Assembly: GCA_003158895.1 (NCBI GenBank)
Contig: PMLO01000029.1
Coordinates: 361-14,521 of the forward strand
Direction of reading: 5' to 3'
Source: Propionibacteriaceae bacterium
GTDB taxonomy: Bacteria; Actinomycetota; Actinomycetes; Propionibacteriales; Propionibacteriaceae
Length of the DNA: 14,161 bases
Shown: one piece after another, positions 12,052 to 14,161 of the stretch
Position numbering within the stretch: the first letter of the stretch is position 1
Layout: each line of letters opens with the position of its first letter
Translations under genes and position numbers: made by a program
The notes under the pieces: model-generated
What the model was told of the DNA's origin: nothing
Seen by the model: only the letters and a program-made list of their open reading frames with translations
The model's database searches: none

Positions 12052-14161
12052 CTAGGCCCGGGCGTTCAGCCCGGCGAGCATGGCTTCGACCTGCTCCAGC
12101 GGGATACCGGCGAATCCGATGAGCGCCGACAGCGGGGTGTCGAGCATCATCTTCGCCATCTCGTCGTCGGCCCCGTCGAAGGGAAGGCCCGCGGTCATCT
12201 GAGCCATGAGCTCCGGGAAGCCCGGTACGGCCATCGCTTCGCGGATCGTCGACTCCACCGTGACCGCGCGTACGGGCTCGTTGCCGGTCACGCCGACAGC
12301 CGCGGAGAGCGGCAGGTCACGGCTGGACGACCCGACAGCGACCGTGTACCGGCCGGTCTCGACGACCCATGCCTCGTCCGCGACGCTCCAGAACGCGAGC
12401 TCCTCGGTCGGGATGGTGATCTCGACTGTCGACGATGCACCCGGCTCCAGCGTGACATCGGTGAAGCCCTTGAGCTCGCGCGGGACCCGTACCACCGCGG
12501 AGTCCGCGATCGACACGTACGCCTGTACGACCTCGCGGCCCGCCCTGCTCCCGGTGTTGGTCACCGTGACGGCGACGGAGATGCCCTCACCGGTCGCGCT
12601 GACGGCCAGGTCCGAGTAGCCGAACGTCGTGTACGACAGGCCATGGCCGAACGGGTAGGCGACCTCGGTGCGCGTGGCGTCGTACCCGCGGTAGCCGACG
12701 AACAGACCCTCTCCGTACCGCACGCCTGTCGTGTCGCCCGGGAAGTTCACGTAGCTCGGTACGTCCTCGAGGCGGTACGGGATCGTCTCGGTGATCTTGC
12801 CGGACGGGTTGACGTTCCCGTAGAGCACGTCGGCCGTCGCTGGACCGCCGGCCTGGCCGAGCAGCCAGCCCTCGACGATCGCCCGGACGCGGTCCTTGAA
12901 GGAGGTGACGATCACGGACGAGCCGTTGCTCAGCACGACGACGACGTTCGCGTTGACGGCGAGGATGCCCTCGAGCACCTCGAGCTGCTCGGGGGGCAGG
13001 TCGCACGTGGTGCGGTCGAAGCCCTCGGACTCGTGCGACTCCCCCAGGCCGAGGAACGCCAACACGACATCGGCATCCCTGGCGACGGCCACAGCCTCGT
13101 CGAGGGCGCCGTCGCCGACCGGGGTCTTGGGGTTGGTGCTGAAACCCGGAGCGAACGGCACCTCGTGCCCGACGATCGCCGCGATGGCGTCGAGGGCGTT
13201 GTCGAGCTTGGTGGGGTTGACGCGAGAAGACCCGGCGCCCTGGTAGCGCGGCGTACGGGCGAACTCGCCCACGACGGCCACCTTGGTGTCCGGCGCGAGC
13301 GGCAGGATGCCGTCGTTGGAGAGCAGCACGATCGACTGCTCGGCGGCCTTTCGGGCGAGAGCGTGGTGGGCGTCGACGTCGAACGTGTCGGGTGCTCCCT
13401 CGAGGCTCGCCAGCGCGAGCTTCAGGATGCGCTCGACACGTGCGTACGCGGTGTCGATCGTCTTCTGGTCGATCTCGCCCGCGTCGAATGCTGCGACCAC
13501 CCCGGCCTCATGGCTCGCCTGCGCCGGCATCTCGAGGTCCAGACCGGCCTTGAGCGCCCGGACGCGGTCCTGGACGGCGCCCCAGTCGGACATGACGAAC
13601 CCGTCGAAGCCCCACTCGTCGCGCAGCACCTCGGTGAGCAGCCAGTGGTTCTCGGACGCGTGCGTGCCATTGACCTTGTTGTACGAGCACATGACGGTCC
13701 ACGGCTTCGCCGACGTGACGACCTTCTGGAACCCTCTCAGGTAGATCTCGCGCAATGTACGGATGTCGACCTGCGAGTCCCGCCGCATGCGGTCGGTCTC
13801 CTGGTTGTTGGCCGCGAAGTGCTTGACCGACGTGCCGATGCCCTGCGACTGGATGCCCTTGACGAGGGCGGCAGCGAGCTCGCCCGCCACGTACGGGTCC
13901 TCGGAGAAGTACTCGAAGTTGCGCCCGCACAGCGGCGACCGCTTGATGTTGAGCCCAGGGCCGAGCAGCACACCGACCTTCAGCGCGCGGCACTCCTCGC
14001 CGAGGGCGTTGCCGACCTCGGTCAGGAGCGCGGGGTTCCACGTCGACGCCAGGCCAACGGCCGGCGGGAAGCACGTGGCGGGCACCGAGTCGTTGATGCC
14101 GACGTGGTCGGAGGAGCCCGCCTGCTTGCGCACGCCGTGCGGCCCGTCGGTGAGCATGACT
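12052..14161 (-). CDS. Glycoside hydrolase family 3 beta-glucosidase, 5' end missing
   Basis: A GH3 enzyme hydrolysing beta-linked glucosides or related sugars. At least 702 residues are in the window; the first few dozen lie beyond the right edge. Counting from the Met at 14157: MLTDGPHGVRKQ opens the barrel; GLNIKRSPLCGRNFEYFSED at 68-87 and KHFAANNQETDR at 112-123 are substrate-binding; Asp191 in VMSDWG is the expected nucleophile. The alpha/beta sandwich spans about 295-470, with GLGESHESEGFDR at 370-382 carrying the probable acid/base Glu (Glu378 is my best guess). A fibronectin-III-like domain (GREVVQAYVS, PRELKGF) covers about 515-620, and a short helical tail follows. The family shows this order in many intracellular bacterial beta-glucosidases. 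Secretion cannot be judged without the N-terminus. The link to the mannose genes is unclear. Confidence 0.93.
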   Translation of the reverse strand, partial: VMLTDGPHGVRKQAGSSDHVGINDSVPATCFPPAVGLASTWNPALLTEVGNALGEECRALKVGVLLGPGLNIKRSPLCGRNFEYFSEDPYVAGELAAALVKGIQSQGIGTSVKHFAANNQETDRMRRDSQVDIRTLREIYLRGFQKVVTSAKPWTVMCSYNKVNGTHASENHWLLTEVLRDEWGFDGFVMSDWGAVQDRVRALKAGLDLEMPAQASHEAGVVAAFDAGEIDQKTIDTAYARVERILKLALASLEGAPDTFDVDAHHALARKAAEQSIVLLSNDGILPLAPDTKVAVVGEFARTPRYQGAGSSRVNPTKLDNALDAIAAIVGHEVPFAPGFSTNPKTPVGDGALDEAVAVARDADVVLAFLGLGESHESEGFDRTTCDLPPEQLEVLEGILAVNANVVVVLSNGSSVIVTSFKDRVRAIVEGWLLGQAGGPATADVLYGNVNPSGKITETIPYRLEDVPSYVNFPGDTTGVRYGEGLFVGYRGYDATRTEVAYPFGHGLSYTTFGYSDLAVSATGEGISVAVTVTNTGSRAGREVVQAYVSIADSAVVRVPRELKGFTDVTLEPGASSTVEITIPTEELAFWSVADEAWVVETGRYTVAVGSSSRDLPLSAAVGVTGNEPVRAVTVESTIREAMAVPGFPELMAQMTAGLPFDGADDEMAKMMLDTPLSALIGFAGIPLEQVEAMLAGLNARA

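Noticed and set aside
12052..12285. The C-terminal tail of the GH3 enzyme as a novel domain.
   Set aside because: Similar short helical tails after the fibronectin-like domain occur in many bacterial GH3 beta-glucosidases.
1..14161. Mobile elements, CRISPR arrays, tRNA or rRNA genes.
   Set aside because: No transposase or integrase motifs, no regular direct repeats and no tRNA-like arms were seen; coding sequence covers almost all of the window.

Overview
The window is high-GC (roughly 70% by eye), gene-dense chromosome of an actinobacterium. A WhiB regulator, actinobacteria-restricted families (DUF3499, DUF5719, TIGR03089, a SIS/TobH-like protein) and promoters with a -10 hexamer 6-7 nt before the start codon all point there. 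Gene order resembles the mycobacterial whiB2 / Rv3259 / Rv3258c / manB / Rv3256c neighbourhood. The mix of families suggests Nocardioidaceae or another Propionibacteriales group; that placement is inference. No mobile element, CRISPR array, rRNA or tRNA was seen, and no gene-free stretch exceeds 300 bases.

Left block (1-3967, all minus strand). Transcription runs from DUF3499 and manB (phosphomannomutase) through a Trm112-like zinc protein, a SIS/phosphosugar-isomerase-like protein, aroQ (type II dehydroquinase) and a possible 40-residue protein to ahcY (S-adenosylhomocysteinase, cut by the left edge). manB and the Trm112-like gene overlap by ATGA.

Middle block (4078-9294). One plus-strand gene encodes a metallopeptidase-family protein whose HExxH motif is degenerate. 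It faces a minus-strand pair joined by an ATGA overlap: a 1038-residue GT2 glycosyltransferase with many membrane segments and a large presumed exoplasmic part, and an anchored DUF5719 protein. Upstream lies whiB (WhiB2 type), with a clear -35/-10 promoter and a perfect 16-bp CRP/GlxR-type palindrome.

Right block (9413-14161). manC (mannose-1-phosphate guanylyltransferase) is joined by ATGA to a four-TM protein of unknown function. Divergent from manC is a TIGR03089 gene resembling a shortened AMP-binding domain. Its stop codon abuts the stop of a GH3 beta-glucosidase that runs off the right edge.

How it fits together: ManB makes mannose-1-phosphate and ManC makes GDP-mannose. The membrane glycosyltransferase, DUF5719 protein and four-TM protein between them look like an envelope polymer or glycoprotein module, with WhiB as a possible local regulator. 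The most notable signals are six probable leaderless promoters, the CRP-type operator at whiB, the degenerate peptidase, the 40-residue ORF and a strong excess of the palindrome CGTACG.
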